Below are positions 61,527 through 64,000 of a stretch of DNA of 64,000 nt, piece by piece. Source of the stretch: a bacterium (GTDB lineage Bacteria; Myxococcota_A; Bradymonadia; UBA7976; UBA1532); the NCBI GenBank assembly GCA_030426085.1, contig JAUHYW010000017.1, positions 62,001-126,000 on the forward strand, read 5' to 3'. Made by a program: the position numbers and the translations under genes. Under the pieces are notes generated by a model. It was not told the DNA's origin. It was given only the letters and a program-made list of their open reading frames with translations, and ran no database searches. Each line of letters opens with the position of its first letter. The stretch's first letter is position 1.

Positions 61527-61619
61527 GCGGTCGCCGCCGGCCCCCGAAGCCGCCCGCGAGGGGCGCGTCGGCCGCCGCGTCCGTTGATCTGCCAGACACC
61601 GTATGATACCGAACCCGAT

Positions 61620-62456
61620 ATGCGGCATCGTGACCCCAGCGCGTCGAACAGCGGCCGCCGACGCGCCCCGGAGGCGGCCCGACGGGCGGCCCTCGCGGTG
61701 CTCGCCGCGTGCACTCTGTGCGTCGGGTGCGGCCCCTCCCAGAGCCAGATCGATCAGCAGCGCCGCGACGCCGAAGAGCACTACAACCTGGGCTACGGCT
61801 ACTTCTTCGGGGACGGCAACACCAACGCCGACGCCGCCCTGCAGGCCACGCTGCGGGCGCTGGAGATGCAGCCGGTCTACCCCGAGGCGCACATGCTCGC
61901 CGGGTTGATCCACCTCGGGCGCGAGAACTACCTCGACGCCGTCGATCACTTCCGGCAGGCTCTGGAGCAGAAGCCGGACTACCGCGACGCCCACCACAAC
62001 CTGGGGGCGGCCTATCTGGCGTCCGAGCGCTGGGACGAGGCGATCCGGGTCTTCGAGACCCTGACCGCCGACCGCTTCTATGCGACCCCGGGCAACGGCC
62101 ACAACAACCTGGGCTGGGCCTGGTACAAAAAAGGCGACCTGAGCCGGGCGCGCAAGCACCTCGAGCGGGCGATCAAGCTCGCCCCGGAGCTGTGCCCGGC
62201 CTACAACAACCTGGGGCTGGTGCTCTACGAGCAGGGCGAGGTCGACGACGCGTCGCGGCAGCTCGACCGCGCCGTGCGCCGCTGCCCGACCTACGCCGAG
62301 CCGTATTATCACCTGGGGCGGGTCGAGGCCCGGCAGGCCAACCTGTCCGGAGCCCGCAGCCGGTTCAGCCGCTGCCGGGAGCTGGCCGGAGACGCGCCCC
62401 TCGCCGATCGCTGCGCGAAGCGGCTGGCGGCGCTGCCCCCCGAGGGGAGCCGATGA
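61620..62456 (+). CDS. PilF/PilW-like TPR lipoprotein
   Basis: A 278-residue lipoprotein. The ATG at 61620 follows a TATGAT box at 61602 and gives a signal peptide ending in VGC (LAVLAACTLCVGC). TPR units: EEHYNLGYGYFFGDGN, PEAHMLAGLIHLGRENYLDA, YRDAHHNLGAAYLASERWDE, PAYNNLGLVLYEQGEVDDA, YAEPYYHLGRVEARQANL. It resembles PilF/PilW pilotins that help assemble type IV pilus secretin. The next gene (RodZ-like) overlaps by 4 bp, an arrangement often seen with pilF. Exact function is inferred. Confidence 0.82.
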   Translation: MRHRDPSASNSGRRRAPEAARRAALAVLAACTLCVGCGPSQSQIDQQRRDAEEHYNLGYGYFFGDGNTNADAALQATLRALEMQPVYPEAHMLAGLIHLGRENYLDAVDHFRQALEQKPDYRDAHHNLGAAYLASERWDEAIRVFETLTADRFYATPGNGHNNLGWAWYKKGDLSRARKHLERAIKLAPELCPAYNNLGLVLYEQGEVDDASRQLDRAVRRCPTYAEPYYHLGRVEARQANLSGARSRFSRCRELAGDAPLADRCAKRLAALPPEGSR

Positions 62457-62971
62457 GCGACTACATCGAGAGCGAGACGCCCGGTCGCCTGCTGGCGGCG
62501 GCCCGGGTCCGGGCCGGGCTGACGCTGGCCGAGGTCTCCACCCGGTCACGGGTGCCGATCGCGGCGCTGGAGGCCATCGACGCCGACGACCACCGCTCCA
62601 TCGCCGCGCCGGTGTACGTGCGCGGCTTCGTGCGGCTCTACGCCCGCGAGGTGGGCCTCGATCCGGAGCGGATCGTGGGCCTGCTCGACCGGGCCGTCGC
62701 CGATCGCATGGTGCACGAAGCCGACGCCCCGGCGCTGCCCGACGCCGGGGCCCCGCCTCGTGGCCGGCGCACTCGCGCGCTGTACAGCCTGGCCGGAGTG
62801 GCGCTGCTCGCCGGGCTGCTGCTGGTGCTCTTCTCGGTGTCGGGCAGCTCGTCCCACCGCCCGCTGTCCGACGCGCCCGACGCCGAGGCGCCCCGGGTGG
62901 TGCCGCTGCCGGCCGAGGTGAGCGGCGGGTCGACCGCCGACGGCGCCGCCGCGGCCCCGGCCGAACCCTGA
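62453..62971 (+). CDS. RodZ-like membrane helix-turn-helix protein
   Basis: A 172-residue protein. An N-terminal cytoplasmic HTH domain (about 8-65: GRLLAAARVRAGLTLAEVST, RSRVPIAALEAIDADD) and the RodZ-type segment PVYVRGFVRLYAREVGLDPE are followed by a membrane helix (SLAGVALLAGLLLVLFSVSG) and a short Pro/Ala-rich tail. RodZ links MreB to the cell-wall machinery; the C-terminal beta domain of E. coli RodZ is missing. Start overlaps the TPR lipoprotein stop (ATGA). Confidence 0.85.
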   Translation: MSDYIESETPGRLLAAARVRAGLTLAEVSTRSRVPIAALEAIDADDHRSIAAPVYVRGFVRLYAREVGLDPERIVGLLDRAVADRMVHEADAPALPDAGAPPRGRRTRALYSLAGVALLAGLLLVLFSVSGSSSHRPLSDAPDAEAPRVVPLPAEVSGGSTADGAAAAPAEP

Positions 62972-63056
62972 CGCCTCCCGGGCCCGCGCCGACCGCCCCG
63001 TCCGTTCCGACCGACCGCCGGGCCCCGCCCCGGCCCGACCCCGCAGAGAGGACCCC

Positions 63057-64000
63057 GTGCTCAGCCAGCGACTGCAAGTGCTGCAAGAGACCCTGCAGAA
63101 GCTGCTGCGGCGGGGGGCGAAGACCCACGTCGAGCGGCTGCTCGGCCGGTCCCGCCCGGCCGACATCGCGGTGGTCATGCGCTTCCTCGACGACCGCCAG
63201 CGGCGGCAGATCTTCGACCTGCTGCCCGACGACGAGGCCCGGGCCGAGACCCTGACCGAGCTCGACGGGCACCTCGTCGGCGAGGTCGTCGCCGATCGCC
63301 CGATCGAAGAGCTGGCCCCGGTCGTGGCCTCGATGAGCGCCGACGATCAGGCCGACGTGCTCTCCGAGCTCGACGACGGCCTGCGCCAGCAGCTCATCGA
63401 CGCCCTCATGCCCGCCGAGGCCGAAGAGATCGAGGAGCTGCTCGAGTACGACCCGGAGACCGCCGGCGGCATCATGTCGCCGGACTACTTCGCGCTGCCC
63501 GAGCACACCACCGCCCGCGAGGCGATCGAGGCGCTGCAAGCCACCGAAGACGTCGAGATGGCGTTCTACATCTACGCGGTCGACGAGCCGGGCCACCTCG
63601 TGGGCGTCGTCTCGCTGCGGGCGCTGGTGACCCACCCCCCGAACACGCCGCTGTCCGAGATGATGGAGAGCGACGTCATCTCGGCCACGGTCGACACCGA
63701 CCAGGAGGAGGTCGCCCGCCTCGCCGCCCGCTACAACCTGCTGGCGGTGCCGGTGGTCGACCACGGGGGCACCCTGGCGGGCATCGTCACCATCGACGAC
63801 GTCATCGACGTCATCCGGGAAGAGGCCACCGAAGACATCCTCAAGATGGCCGGCGCCGACGAGACGGCCTACGAGGGCCACTCGCTGTGGAAGAACTTCC
63901 GGGTGCGGGCGCCGTGGCTCTTCGCCACCTGGCTCGGCGGGCTGGCGGCCAGCGTGCTCATCGGGGCCTTCGAGAGCCAGCTCGAGGCCACCGTGGCGCT
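63057..64000 (+). CDS. mgtE: MgtE-type magnesium transporter, 3' end cut by window edge
   Basis: At least 314 residues are visible from the GTG at 63057 (GAGAGG upstream). The N-terminal superhelical domain (HVERLLGRSRPADIAVVMRF, DDEARAETLTELDG), two CBS domains (VGVVSLRALVTHPPNTPLSE; VPVVDHGGTLAGIVTIDDVI, DVIREEATEDILKMAG) and the connecting helix precede the first membrane helix (LFATWLGGLAASVLIGAF) at the window end. The protein should form the Mg2+-gated channel whose CBS domains sense intracellular Mg2+. Whether M-boxes regulate it cannot be told from the 85-bp leader. Confidence 0.93.
   Translation, partial: MLSQRLQVLQETLQKLLRRGAKTHVERLLGRSRPADIAVVMRFLDDRQRRQIFDLLPDDEARAETLTELDGHLVGEVVADRPIEELAPVVASMSADDQADVLSELDDGLRQQLIDALMPAEAEEIEELLEYDPETAGGIMSPDYFALPEHTTAREAIEALQATEDVEMAFYIYAVDEPGHLVGVVSLRALVTHPPNTPLSEMMESDVISATVDTDQEEVARLAARYNLLAVPVVDHGGTLAGIVTIDDVIDVIREEATEDILKMAGADETAYEGHSLWKNFRVRAPWLFATWLGGLAASVLIGAFESQLEATVA

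Noticed and set aside
57504-63881. A 2125-codon open frame on the minus strand
   Set aside because: It lies antisense to seven well-supported plus-strand genes; the translation is His/Val/Gly/Arg/Asp-rich with no family motif, as expected from the codon bias of a GC-rich genome.

Overview
The window is uniformly GC-rich and densely packed. It reads as a chromosomal segment of a Myxococcota bacterium. The signs are MopE-type Asp/Cys-rich repeats, MYXO-CTERM-like sorting tails (Gly-Cys motif, hydrophobic stretch, Arg cluster), four Ser/Thr kinases (two fused to ATPase and TPR regions), PEGA/TPR proteins with a C-terminal membrane module, three DUF2330-like modules, and a complete Gram-negative tolQ-tolR-tolA-tolB-pal operon. 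The order cannot be fixed from sequence reading; a Polyangia-like lineage is a guess. I saw no insertion sequence, prophage, CRISPR array, rRNA or tRNA.

Layout. 1-6112: a membrane-anchored sulfatase-superfamily hydrolase (cut by the window edge), a GshB-like ATP-grasp ligase overlapping an AstE/aspartoacylase-type metallohydrolase, and a divergent protein that looks like a circularly permuted ATP-grasp enzyme. 6145-10545: a receptor-type Ser/Thr kinase, a TPR membrane protein, a 511-bp gap holding a probable structured RNA leader or ncRNA with a strong minus-strand terminator, a THUMP-type rRNA methyltransferase and a small secreted protein. 10605-15216: a TIG lipoprotein and the Tol-Pal operon. 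15247-21712 (minus): a PEGA protein, an FG-GAP propeller lipoprotein, a second kinase and phosphatidylserine synthase. 21966-26443 (plus): a CpaE/MinD-like ATPase, a TPR protein, a pectinacetylesterase-like lipoprotein and a thiolase. 26379-33106: a double DUF2330 protein fused in one frame, an alkylsulfatase-like metallo-beta-lactamase lipoprotein, a small secreted protein and a GST.

33114-40066 (minus) encodes two giant kinase-ATPase-TPR regulators with overlapping ends whose ATPase motifs are degenerate in complementary ways. A divergent Rpn-type nuclease follows, with an inverted repeat abutting its start codon. 41296-49893 (minus) is a probable four-gene surface operon: PEGA protein, kelch lipoprotein, a lipoprotein with calcium-binding repeats and a region resembling the pore-forming part of anthrax protective antigen-type toxins, and a MopE-like lipoprotein ending in three copies of an unrecognised repeat. 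The toxin-like gene has its Shine-Dalgarno sequence buried in a hairpin.

50007-55775 (plus) is a signalling block: histidine kinase, EEP-family hydrolase, TPR lipoprotein, FHA-GAF-nucleotide cyclase and response regulator-PilZ. It combines two-component, cyclic-nucleotide and c-di-GMP elements. 55794-57164 (minus) holds another DUF2330-like protein and a small secreted protein. 57363-64000 (plus) holds two exported proteins of unknown function, a 2Fe-2S ferredoxin, a LolC/E-type permease, a PilF-like TPR lipoprotein, a RodZ-like membrane HTH protein and the start of an MgtE magnesium transporter. The best candidates for undescribed biology are the dual ATP-grasp/M14 cluster, the toxin-like surface operon, the paired kinase-ATPases, the fused DUF2330 protein and the structured RNA at 8619-8940.
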